A DNA stretch of 12,921 bases. Source: Actinomycetota bacterium. Its GTDB lineage: Bacteria; Actinomycetota; Thermoleophilia; Gaiellales; Gaiellaceae. Positions 7,015 to 12,921 of this stretch are shown here, in pieces. Where the stretch lies: contig VGCB01000014.1 of NCBI GenBank assembly GCA_016870235.1, positions 1 through 12,921 on the forward strand. The letters run 5' to 3'. The first letter of the stretch is position 1. The number at the start of each line of letters is the position of its first letter. The translations under genes and the position numbers were made by a program. The notes below the pieces were generated by a model. That model searched no databases, was not told where the DNA came from, and saw only the letters and a list, made by a program, of their open reading frames with translations.

Positions 7015-7572
7015 TCAGGGAGAGGGCGGAGCCGGCAGCAGCGACAGCTCCGCCAGCCGTGCGAGGACGCGCGCGGTCGATTCCTCCGGGGTCATGCCCG
7101 ACGTGTCGAGGCGGAGCTCCGGCTGCTCGGGCTCCTCGTAGGGCGAGGAGACACCGGTGAAGTCGGCGATCTCGCCGGCGAGGGCCCGCTTGTAGAGCCC
7201 CTTGACGTCGCGCTCGACGCAGGTCTCGAGCGGGGTCGCGACGTGGATCTCGACGAACGTGCCGTGCTCGGAGACCATCGCGCGCGCCCTGCCGCGGGCC
7301 TCGGCGAACGGCGAGATCGCGGAGACGACGACGGCGGCGCCGGCCCGCGTGAGGCGCGAGGCGACCCACCCGATCCGCTCGATGTTCGCGTCGCGATCCT
7401 CCTTCGAGAAGCCGAGACCCTTGGAGAGGTGCGTGCGGACGACGTCGCCGTCGAGCTGCTCGACGAGGAGCCCGCGCTCGACGAGCTCGGCCGACACGCG
7501 CGACGCGAGCGTCGACTTGCCGGCACCCGAGAGCCCCGTGAACCAGAGGGTGAATCCACGCGCTGCCGCCAC
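7015..7572 (-). CDS. cysC: Adenylylsulfate kinase (APS kinase)
   Basis: A 185-residue cytoplasmic kinase that phosphorylates adenosine 5'-phosphosulfate with ATP to give PAPS. Walker A is GLSGAGKST (13-21). DGD (41-43) and GLGFSKEDRDANIERI (52-67) form the APS-binding region, and ISPF (86-89) holds the conserved Ser. KGLYKRALAGEIADFTG (124-140) is the family lid segment. Length and motifs are complete and it stands alone, not fused to an ATP sulfurylase. Start choice: GTG at 7572 places the ATP fold six residues in, as usual, and lies eight bases after a TACGAT -10-like hexamer. An upstream GTG at 7605 would add 11 residues with no family resemblance. It faces a DUF4395 gene divergently across 70 bases and converges with the propeller gene. 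No cysD/cysN or sulfotransferase lies in the window, so assimilation versus sulfation-donor use is undecided. Confidence 0.95.
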   Translation of the reverse strand: MAAARGFTLWFTGLSGAGKSTLASRVSAELVERGLLVEQLDGDVVRTHLSKGLGFSKEDRDANIERIGWVASRLTRAGAAVVVSAISPFAEARGRARAMVSEHGTFVEIHVATPLETCVERDVKGLYKRALAGEIADFTGVSSPYEEPEQPELRLDTSGMTPEESTARVLARLAELSLLPAPPSP

Positions 7573-7580
7573 GGTCGGCG

Positions 7581-7586
7581 ATCGTA
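7581..7586 (-). promoter_or_regulatory. cysC: -10-like hexamer TACGAT before cysC
   Basis: TACGAT lies eight bases before the chosen GTG start at 7572 with no ribosome site between. This supports both the start choice and a leaderless transcript. No matching -35 box is visible. Confidence 0.4.
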
Positions 7587-7625
7587 CCCTCGGAGCTCGC
7601 AGCACAGCGCCGCCCGCCGTCGACC

Positions 7626-7634
7626 TGCTAATAC
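7626..7634 (+). promoter_or_regulatory. Extended -10 element TGC-TAATAC before the DUF4395 gene
   Basis: TAATAC (7629-7634), preceded by TGC, matches an extended -10 promoter and sits eight bases before ATG 7643. No Shine-Dalgarno is present, so a leaderless mRNA is likely. It lies in the 70-base divergent region shared with cysC. Confidence 0.5.
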
Positions 7635-7642
7635 TTCCCGAA

Positions 7643-8137
7643 ATGAAGCGAGCTGCCCTCAGGGCCCATCCCTACCGCGAGACGCACGTCATCGACGAGC
7701 GCGCGCCGCGGACGAACCAGACGGTGATCGGGGCGGTCGCGGCCGTGGCCGTCGTCGTGGGGCCGTGGTGGCTGCTCGCGATCCTCGCCGCGCAGCTGGC
7801 GATCGGGCTCCAGCTCGGGCGCCGCTACTGCCTGCCGTGCGCGTTCTACTTCGAGGTGATCCAGCCGCTCTTCGGCGAGGGCCAGCTCGAGGACGCACGG
7901 CCGCCGCGCTTCGCCAACATGGTCGGCCTCGTCTTCCTCGCCGCAGCGTCCGGCTTCTACGCGGCCGGCCTCGAGACCGTCGGCGCCGCGATCGGGCTGA
8001 TGGTCGCCGCGCTCGCGCTGCTCGCGGCGGCCACGGGCTTCTGCGCGGGCTGCACGGCGTACAAGATCGGCTACCGGCTGACGGGGCGCAGGTTCGTCAG
8101 CTGCCCGCTGCCGCCGGCACTGCCCGAACGGGCCTGA
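7643..8137 (+). CDS. DUF4395 family membrane protein
   Basis: A 164-residue protein matching the DUF4395 pattern. It has an N-terminal [11 protein letters not shown] motif (17-27), a hydrophobic pair of helices (about 28-56), and [18 protein letters not shown] (60-77), which carries a CxxC-type pair C63/C66. Then come [11 protein letters not shown] (85-95), two more helices (about 96-130), and GFCAGCTAY (131-139) with C133/C136. Four helices and two CxxC motifs facing a membrane suggest a redox or metal role, and the family often sits beside thiol-redox or sulfurtransferase genes; its function is not established. The start is ATG at 7643, with TAATAC eight bases upstream in an extended -10 context (TGC before it) and no ribosome site, so a leaderless message is likely. 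It is divergent from cysC and 67 bases upstream of the Mo hydroxylase operon. Confidence 0.85.
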   Translation: MKRAALRAHPYRETHVIDERAPRTNQTVIGAVAAVAVVVGPWWLLAILAAQLAIGLQLGRRYCLPCAFYFEVIQPLFGEGQLEDARPPRFANMVGLVFLAAASGFYAAGLETVGAAIGLMVAALALLAAATGFCAGCTAYKIGYRLTGRRFVSCPLPPALPERA

Positions 8138-8164
8138 CCGCACCGCCGGCCGACCGTTTCGGTG

Positions 8165-8198
8165 TAGGTTCGGGTGAGACCGGCCCCGGACGAAAGGA
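8165..8198 (+). promoter_or_regulatory. -10-like TAGGTT and ribosome site AAAGGA of the Mo hydroxylase operon
   Basis: AAAGGA at 8193-8198 lies six bases before GTG 8205 and decides that start. TAGGTT at 8165-8170 is a possible -10 element that would give a leader of about 28 bases. The ribosome site is well supported; the -10 is weak and has no clear -35 partner. Confidence 0.45.
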
Positions 8199-8204
8199 TC
8201 GCGC

Positions 8205-8690
8205 GTGGGAGGCACACCGACCTCCGTCACCCTGACCGTGAACGGCGTCGAGCGGACGCTCGAGGTCGAGCCGCGCATGCTGCTCGTCCACGCCCTGCGC
8301 GACGACCTCGGCCTCACGGGCACGAAGGTGGGTTGCGACACGAGCCAGTGCGGCGCCTGCACCGTGCACGTGGACGGCCGAGCGGTCAAGAGCTGCACCG
8401 TCCTCGCCGTCCAGGCCACCGGCGCCGAGGTGACGACGGTCGAGGGGATCGGCTCGCTCGCGCGCCTGCACCCGCTCCAGGCGGCCTTCGTCGAGCAGGA
8501 CGGCCTGCAGTGCGGCTTCTGCACGTCCGGGATGATCATGACCGCGCTCGACCTGCTCGCGCGCGACCCCGACCCGGACGGCGAGACGGTCCGGCACGCG
8601 CTGGCCGGGAACCTCTGCCGGTGCACCGGGTACGAGACGATCGTCGACGCCGTTCGCGCCGGCGCCGCGACGATGCGGAGCCCGGCGTGA
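8205..8690 (+). CDS. Molybdenum hydroxylase small subunit, two [2Fe-2S] clusters
   Basis: A 161-residue iron-sulfur subunit of the xanthine/CO dehydrogenase family. The N-terminal ferredoxin-like domain holds C44, C49, C52 and C64 ([16 protein letters not shown], then SCTV). The helical domain holds the second cluster at C103/C106 (CGFCTSGM) and C138/C140 (LCRCTGY). All eight ligands are present. It passes electrons from the Mo subunit to the FAD subunit. The GTG start at 8205 is fixed by a good ribosome site, AAAGGA at 8193-8198, six bases upstream, unlike the neighbouring leaderless-looking genes. It is the first gene of the operon, and its stop overlaps the next start (GTGA, 8687-8690). 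The gene order small-medium-large is complete but differs from the coxMSL order of classical CO dehydrogenase. No specific substrate can be assigned from this subunit. Confidence 0.95.
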   Translation: MGGTPTSVTLTVNGVERTLEVEPRMLLVHALRDDLGLTGTKVGCDTSQCGACTVHVDGRAVKSCTVLAVQATGAEVTTVEGIGSLARLHPLQAAFVEQDGLQCGFCTSGMIMTALDLLARDPDPDGETVRHALAGNLCRCTGYETIVDAVRAGAATMRSPA

Positions 8691-9511
8691 TCCCGGCCGC
8701 GTTCGACTACGTCCGGCCAGGCTCGATCGAGGAGGCGCTCGCCGCGCTCGCCGACCCCGACGCGAAGGCGCTCGCCGGCGGGCATTCGCTGATCCCCGCG
8801 TTGAAGGTGCGACTCGCGCGGCCGTCCGTCCTCGTCGACCTTCGCGATCTCGACCTGCGGGGCGTCGCGATCGACGAGGCAGCCGTCACGATCGGCGCGC
8901 TGACGACCTACGGCGAGGCCGCACGCGCACTCGCCGGCGTCAGCGGCGTCGACGCGCTCCGGGAGGCGATCGGCTCGGTCGGCGATCTCCAGATCCGGAA
9001 CGCCGGCACGATCGGCGGCTGCATCGCCCACGCAGACCCGGCCTCCGACGTCGCCGCCGCGGTGCTGGCCCTCGGCGCGCGGCTGACCGCCCAGTCGCCC
9101 GCGGGGACGCGCGAGATCGCCGCGGACGACCTCTTCCTCGGCCCGTTCACGACCGCGCTCGCCGCGCAGGAGCTGATCACCGAGATCACGATCCCTCGCG
9201 GCGGCGGCTCGGCCTACGCCTCGGTGGAGGATCTCGCGTCGGGCTATCCCCTTGCCGGCGCCGCCGTCCGCCTCGCGCGTGCCGGCGAGAGCGACGGCTC
9301 CTGCCGCGTCGCGCTGACGGGGGCGCTGGGCGCGCCGAGCAGGCTGCCGTCGGTCGAGGCGCTGATCGAGCGTGAGGGCGTCGAGGCCGACCTCTCGGCT
9401 GCGCTCTCCGCGCTCGAGCTCGCGACCGACGACGTCGCCTATCGCCGTCACCTCGTCGAGGTCGTCGTCCGGCGCGCCGCAGCTCGAGCCGTCGAAAGGA
9501 GCGCCGCGTGA
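8687..9511 (+). CDS. Molybdenum hydroxylase medium subunit, FAD-binding
   Basis: A 274-residue FAD subunit (CoxM/xanthine dehydrogenase FAD type), close to the family's usual 280-300. FAD-contact motifs are AGGHSLIP (30-37) and [14 protein letters not shown] (108-121), preceded by QIRNAG (102-107). Position 112 is Cys where the family mostly has Asn or Asp. The C-terminal CO-dehydrogenase flavoprotein domain covers about 170-270. The GTG start at 8687 overlaps the small-subunit stop by four bases and gives the standard family opening ([10 protein letters not shown]). The longer open frame upstream is a shadow. Electrons from the 2Fe-2S clusters leave through this FAD to an unknown acceptor, with NAD+ or a quinone both possible. 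Its stop overlaps the large-subunit start (GTGA, 9508-9511). Confidence 0.95.
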   Translation: MIPAAFDYVRPGSIEEALAALADPDAKALAGGHSLIPALKVRLARPSVLVDLRDLDLRGVAIDEAAVTIGALTTYGEAARALAGVSGVDALREAIGSVGDLQIRNAGTIGGCIAHADPASDVAAAVLALGARLTAQSPAGTREIAADDLFLGPFTTALAAQELITEITIPRGGGSAYASVEDLASGYPLAGAAVRLARAGESDGSCRVALTGALGAPSRLPSVEALIEREGVEADLSAALSALELATDDVAYRRHLVEVVVRRAAARAVERSAA

Positions 9512-11784
9512 GCATCGAGGAGCTGGACACGACCGTCGTCGGCGTGCGCCGACCGCGGATCGAGGCCCCGACGAAGGTCACGGGCACCGCGCTCTACGCG
9601 TCCGACCTCCCGGTCGCCGGCCTGCTGCACGGCCGGTTCGTCCCGAGCCCGTACGCGCACGCGCGGATCGTCTCGATCGACGCCGCCGCTGCGCTCGCTC
9701 TCGACGGGGTGGCCGCCGTCCTCTCGGCCGCGGCTCTCCCGATCGCGGGCTCGGGGACGCGGGCGCTCGAGCCGCTCGCGCGCGAGGAGGCACTGTACGC
9801 CGGGCAGCCGGTCGCGCTCGTGCTGGCCGAGAGCGAGGCGATCGCCGAGGATGCGGCCGAGCTGGTCGTCGTCGACTACGAGCCGCTGCCCGCGGCCGTC
9901 GACCTCGACGCGGCGCTCGACGCCTCCGCGCCTCCCGCGCGGACGAGCACGGTAGGCGCGGCCGACGCGGCCGACATGGCGGTGCACGGCGATGCGGCCG
10001 GCTCGGTCGAGGAGGCGGCGCCGACCGCGTCCCCGAACGTGACGAGCACGCACCGGCTCGAGCACGGCGACGTCGACGCGGCCTTCGCCGCGAGCGCCGC
10101 CGTCGCCGAGGGCGTCTTCCGCACGGGCTGGGTGCACCAGGCCTACATCGAGCCGCAGGTCGCGACCGCGTGGGTGGAGCCGGACGGGACGGTCGCGATC
10201 CACTCGAGCACGCAGGGCGCCTCCTTCGCGCGCGCCGCCGTCGCCCGCGTCGTCGGGATCCCGCTCGAGAAGGTGAAGGTGACCCCGGCCGTCGTCGGCG
10301 GCGGCTTCGGCGGCAAGATCGTCCTGATCGAGCCGCTCGTGGCTGCGGCCGCGCTCGCCGCTCGCCGCCCGGTGAGGATCGCGTACACGCGCACGGAGGA
10401 CCTGTCGGCGACGAACCCCGCGGCCGGGCTTCGCCTCGAGGTGAAGGTCGGGATGGACGCGGAGGGCACGCTCACGGGGATCCGCTCCCGCATCGCGGTC
10501 GACGAGGGAGCGTACGGCGACATGTCGCCGTCCGGGCTGATCGGCCCCAGGATCGGCGCGGGCTACACGTGGCCCGCCTGGGACGTCGAGGTGACGGCGG
10601 TGAAGACGAACAAGTTCGGGCCCGGCGCCTACCGCGGCCCGACCGCGACGCAATGCACGTTCGCGATCGAGCAGCTCGTCGACGAGCTCGCAGACCGTCT
10701 CGGCCTCGACCCCCTCGAGGTGCGGCTCCGGAACGCGCCGACCGAGGGCGCGCAGAAGCTCGACGGCGCCTGGCCGGCGGTCGCCGCCCGCGAGGCGCTC
10801 GAGGCAGCGGGGGAGCATCCGCTCTGGCGGAAGCGCGCCGCGCTCCCGCAGGACGAGGGGATCGGGCTCGCGTACGGCCTCTTCCCCGGCGCGCGATTCG
10901 CCGCGGGCGCGGTGTGCCGGATGGAGCCGGACGGCTCGATCGCCGTCGTCACGGGCCTCGCCGACATCACCGGCACGGCGACCGCGATCGCGGCGATCGC
11001 GGCCGAGACGCTCGGTCTCTCGTTCGAGCAGGTGCGCGTCAACGTCGTCGAGGCCTCAGCGGCGCCGCAGACGCCGGTCAGCGGCGGCAGCGCGATCACG
11101 TACTCGGTCGGCAAGGCCGTCCGGGCAGCGGCCGAGGACGCCCGGGAGCAGATCCTGCGGATCGCCGCCGACGAGCTCGAGATCGCGCCGGCCGACCTCG
11201 AGATCGTCGACGGCGCCGTCCGTCCGATCGGCAGCCCCGATCGCGGCGTCACCCTGTCCGACATCGCGCGCAAGTCGACCGGCTTCGGGAATGCCTACCC
11301 GCCGGTCGAAGGACGGGGCGCCACCGTGCCGGCCGAGCTCTCGCCGTCGGCGTGCGTGAACATCGTGCACGTCCGGGTCGACCGCGACACCGGCCGCGTC
11401 GACGTGCTCGACGTCGCCCACGTCCAGGACGTCGGCCGTGCGATCAACCCGCTCCTCTGCGAGGGCCAGATGCGTGGGGGGGTCACGCAGAGCATCGGCT
11501 ACGCGCTCTTCGAGGAGCTCGTCCACGACGAGGACGGGCAGCTGCAGACGCCGACGTTCCTCGGCTACGCGATCCCACGCGCCGAGCACGTGCCGGCGAT
11601 CGACACGGTCATCATCGAGGTGCCCTCGAAGCACGGCCCGCTCGGGGCGAAGGGGATCGGCGAGTCGGCCATCGTCCCCGGCGCAGCCGCGATCGCGAAC
11701 GCGATCCACGCGGCGACCGGCGCCCGACTGCGGACGATGCCGATGACGCCCCGGCGCGTCTGGCAGGCGCTGCGCGAGAGCTGA
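9508..11784 (+). CDS. Molybdenum hydroxylase large subunit, Mo-pterin catalytic (xanthine/aldehyde/CO dehydrogenase family)
   Basis: A 758-residue catalytic subunit. Domain I (about 18-130) is the aldehyde oxidase/xanthine dehydrogenase a/b hammerhead. The Mo-cofactor domains follow with GGGFGGK (264-270), [13 protein letters not shown] (370-382), DVGRAINP (641-648), [11 protein letters not shown] (657-667) and the catalytic Glu in KGIGES (E719). The loop at 374-377 reads AYRG-PTATQ. It lacks the AYRCSFR loop of form I CO dehydrogenase and differs from the AYRGAGR of form II, resembling a broad, mostly uncharacterised group with AYRAPG-type loops. Residues about 142-183 form an Ala/Thr/Glu-rich insertion between the hammerhead and the Mo domain. 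The GTG start at 9508 has AAAGGA (9495-9500) seven bases upstream and overlaps the medium-subunit stop. The likely reaction is hydroxylation of a purine, aldehyde or N-heterocycle; the substrate is unknown. No cofactor-insertion genes are in the window. Confidence 0.93.
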   Translation: MSIEELDTTVVGVRRPRIEAPTKVTGTALYASDLPVAGLLHGRFVPSPYAHARIVSIDAAAALALDGVAAVLSAAALPIAGSGTRALEPLAREEALYAGQPVALVLAESEAIAEDAAELVVVDYEPLPAAVDLDAALDASAPPARTSTVGAADAADMAVHGDAAGSVEEAAPTASPNVTSTHRLEHGDVDAAFAASAAVAEGVFRTGWVHQAYIEPQVATAWVEPDGTVAIHSSTQGASFARAAVARVVGIPLEKVKVTPAVVGGGFGGKIVLIEPLVAAAALAARRPVRIAYTRTEDLSATNPAAGLRLEVKVGMDAEGTLTGIRSRIAVDEGAYGDMSPSGLIGPRIGAGYTWPAWDVEVTAVKTNKFGPGAYRGPTATQCTFAIEQLVDELADRLGLDPLEVRLRNAPTEGAQKLDGAWPAVAAREALEAAGEHPLWRKRAALPQDEGIGLAYGLFPGARFAAGAVCRMEPDGSIAVVTGLADITGTATAIAAIAAETLGLSFEQVRVNVVEASAAPQTPVSGGSAITYSVGKAVRAAAEDAREQILRIAADELEIAPADLEIVDGAVRPIGSPDRGVTLSDIARKSTGFGNAYPPVEGRGATVPAELSPSACVNIVHVRVDRDTGRVDVLDVAHVQDVGRAINPLLCEGQMRGGVTQSIGYALFEELVHDEDGQLQTPTFLGYAIPRAEHVPAIDTVIIEVPSKHGPLGAKGIGESAIVPGAAAIANAIHAATGARLRTMPMTPRRVWQALRES

Positions 11785-11790
11785 CGCGCG

Positions 11791-12693
11791 TCAGCCGTCG
11801 TCGACCGCGACGGGCGGGGCCTCGACGCGGCTCCGGGAGCGGGCCCGCAGGGCCCGGATCCCGGTGACCGCCCCCACGAGGAGGGCGACGACGATCCCAC
11901 CGATGAGGACGGCGTCGGCGCCGGGGAAGTCGATGAGCTTCGTCCCCGCCAGGAAGAGCGTGGTCGCGAGCGCGACACGCATCGCGCGGTCGGGCAGGTG
12001 CACGGTGAACCGGCCGCCGATCAGGATCCCCGGGATCGAGCCGACGAGCAGGGCGCCCGTAGCCGCGTAGTCCACGTTGCCGCCGATCAGGTGGCCGATG
12101 CTCGCGACCCAGAGCAGCACGGCGGCGTGGAAGATGTCCGTGCCGACGACCTTGACCGCGGTGAGCGGGTAGAGGATGAGCATCGCGAGCCCGAAGAACG
12201 TGCCCGAGCCGACGGACGTGAGACCGACGACGAAGCCGCCGATGACGCCGATGACGATGGCGGAGCGGCGGTCGCGACGGGCGAGGAGGAACGGCAGGTC
12301 GGTGCCGTGCGAGCGCATGAACGCCTTCAGCAGGAAGCCGATGCCGCAGATGACGAGCGCGACGCCCAGGACGACCTTGGCCGAGTCCTGGAACCCCTCC
12401 CCGTAGCGTCGCTCGAGCCACTCCGAGAGGCCGACGCCGCCGAGCGACGCGGGCGCCGACCCGGCGAGCATCCAGAGGGCCAGCCGCGCGTGGACGTGGC
12501 CGAGCTTGCGGTGCTGGACGGCGCCGAACGACTTGAAGATGGCGCCGTGGAGGATGTCGGTGCCGATCGCGACCGTCGGCTTGAATCCGAAGACGAGCAC
12601 CAGGAGCGGCGTCATCAGGGAGCCGCCGCCCATGCCCGTGACGCCGACGAGCAGGCCGATCAGCAGTCCCGCGAGGGCGAGCGTCCAGTCCAC
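11791..12693 (-). CDS. TSUP-family permease (TauE/SafE sulfite/sulfonate/organoanion exporter type)
   Basis: A 300-residue integral membrane protein with about eight helices and the internal duplication typical of TSUP. Half 1 has GVTGMGGGSLMTPLL (17-31) and AIGTDILHGAIFKS (42-55); half 2 has GLTSVGSGTFFGLAMLILYP (from about residue 157) and VVGTDIFHAAV. The C-terminus (about 278-300) is Arg-rich then acidic and should be cytoplasmic. Family members move sulfite, thiosulfate, sulfoacetate or similar anions. The gene lies just downstream of a rhodanese-like gene on the same strand, which supports a sulfur-anion cargo by association only. The GTG start at 12693 has TAGCAT six bases upstream and no ribosome site, so it looks leaderless. 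Its stop lies six bases from the stop of the converging Mo-subunit gene. Confidence 0.9.
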   Translation of the reverse strand: MDWTLALAGLLIGLLVGVTGMGGGSLMTPLLVLVFGFKPTVAIGTDILHGAIFKSFGAVQHRKLGHVHARLALWMLAGSAPASLGGVGLSEWLERRYGEGFQDSAKVVLGVALVICGIGFLLKAFMRSHGTDLPFLLARRDRRSAIVIGVIGGFVVGLTSVGSGTFFGLAMLILYPLTAVKVVGTDIFHAAVLLWVASIGHLIGGNVDYAATGALLVGSIPGILIGGRFTVHLPDRAMRVALATTLFLAGTKLIDFPGADAVLIGGIVVALLVGAVTGIRALRARSRSRVEAPPVAVDDG

Positions 12694-12699
12694 GCGGAG

Positions 12700-12750
12700 A
12701 TGCTAGCGCATATCCGCTTATTGATTGAATTAGTGATATTTATGATCGAC
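12700..12750 (-). promoter_or_regulatory. AT-rich promoter/operator region of the TSUP gene
   Basis: About 70% A+T over 12711-12750 (28 of 40 bases) in a strongly GC-rich window. TAGCAT (minus strand, 12700-12705) is six bases before the GTG start, which would put the first transcribed base on the start codon. TTCAAT, 18 bases further upstream, is a weak -35 candidate. The remaining AT-rich stretch could be an UP-type element or a repressor site; I see no clean palindrome in it. Confidence 0.5.
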
Positions 12751-12753
12751 TCC

Positions 12754-12775
12754 CCGTCCGACTTCAGTCGGACGG
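12754..12775 (-). terminator. Perfect 9-bp hairpin downstream of the rhodanese gene
   Basis: CCGTCCGAC and GTCGGACGG pair perfectly around a TTCA loop (TGAA on the minus strand), 22 bases past the rhodanese stop. The stem is strong, but no U-run follows on either strand, so it is either a U-less terminator of the kind common in high-GC Actinobacteria or a protein-binding palindrome. Confidence 0.5.
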
Positions 12776-12797
12776 CGGCGCGCCCCGGCGTTGGCCG

Positions 12798-12921
12798 TCA
12801 GTCGGGAGGACCCGTGCCACGGAGGCCGGGCGGAGGTGGCGGCGCCGGCTTCACGGGCAGCCCGGCAGCCAGCCATGCCTCGAACCCGCCGATCACGTCC
12901 CCCGCGTCGACGCCGGGCTCA
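12798..12921 (-). CDS. Rhodanese-like domain protein, C-terminal fragment (5' end beyond the window)
   Basis: Forty residues before a TGA stop at 12798-12800 are visible. The segment GDVIGGFEAWLAAGLPVKP (residues 7-25 of the visible part) is the characteristic last helix and strand of rhodanese domains, the ...GGxxAWxxAGxPV tail. It ends in a Pro/Gly-rich tail (PAPPPPPGLRG). The active-site Cys loop lies off the window, so catalytic competence and whether it is a single-domain sulfurtransferase or a fusion (for example with a metallo-hydrolase) cannot be judged. The family transfers sulfane sulfur to thiols or cyanide. It is co-directional with the TSUP permease, but a hairpin and an AT-rich segment separate the two, so they may be separate transcripts. 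Confidence 0.8.
   Translation of the reverse strand, partial: EPGVDAGDVIGGFEAWLAAGLPVKPAPPPPPGLRGTGPPD

Noticed and set aside
7628..9451. 607-codon minus-strand frame opposite DUF4395 and the Mo small/medium subunits
   Set aside because: Low-complexity Arg/Ala composition and no motif, whereas the plus-strand genes have complete cofactor motifs.
9448..10818. 456-codon minus-strand frame and the 831-codon plus-strand frame at 9372-11867
   Set aside because: Both are shadows of the Mo large subunit, in which every catalytic motif is intact in its own frame.
9508..11784. Assignment as CO dehydrogenase CoxL
   Set aside because: The AYRCSFR active-site loop is absent; gene order is small-medium-large rather than medium-small-large.

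Overview
The window is a very GC-rich bacterial chromosome segment with no rRNA, tRNA, transposase, phage or CRISPR signal. GTG and TTG starts are common, every within-operon junction is a 4-base start/stop overlap, and several genes look leaderless. This points to a high-GC Actinobacteriota. The xanthine-dehydrogenase-family operon, cupredoxin set and DUF4395 gene would suit a Thermoleophilia (Gaiellales-like) soil or freshwater lineage, but that placement is an inference and no marker gene is present.

Layout. (1) 2-2225, minus strand: a three-gene copper cassette read as exported two-domain cupredoxin, then small two-domain multicopper oxidase, then a third cupredoxin cut by the window edge. 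(2) 2436-5529, minus strand: a surface-glycan operon read as membrane-anchored FlgD-Ig-like protein, then O-antigen ligase/polymerase-like membrane protein, then PIG-L/LmbE-type deacetylase. (3) 5620-6930, plus strand: a membrane-anchored seven-blade PQQ-type beta-propeller on a Pro/Lys/Glu stalk, divergent from the glycan operon. (4) 7015-7572, minus strand: adenylylsulfate kinase CysC, divergent from a DUF4395 membrane protein (7643-8137, plus). (5) 8205-11784, plus strand: a complete three-subunit molybdenum hydroxylase of the xanthine/CO dehydrogenase family (2Fe-2S, FAD and Mo subunits). (6) 11791-12921, minus strand: a TSUP (TauE/SafE) permease preceded by the tail of a rhodanese-like gene. 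An AT-rich island and a perfect 9-bp hairpin lie between them.

How the parts may work together. The copper cassette has complete type 1 copper sites in both domains of the first protein and a complete four-copper set in the oxidase, so an extracytoplasmic electron chain ending in O2 reduction, or a copper- or metal-oxidising function, is plausible. The glycan operon combines polymer assembly, trimming and a wall or surface anchor. CysC, TSUP, the rhodanese and perhaps DUF4395 give a loose sulfur theme. The Mo hydroxylase is not a form I CO dehydrogenase by its active-site loop, and its substrate is unknown. No single wholly new system is proven here. The best candidates for a second look are the cupredoxin/oxidase cassette, the FlgD-Ig/ligase/deacetylase operon, the Mo hydroxylase of unknown substrate, and the AT-rich control region near the right edge.
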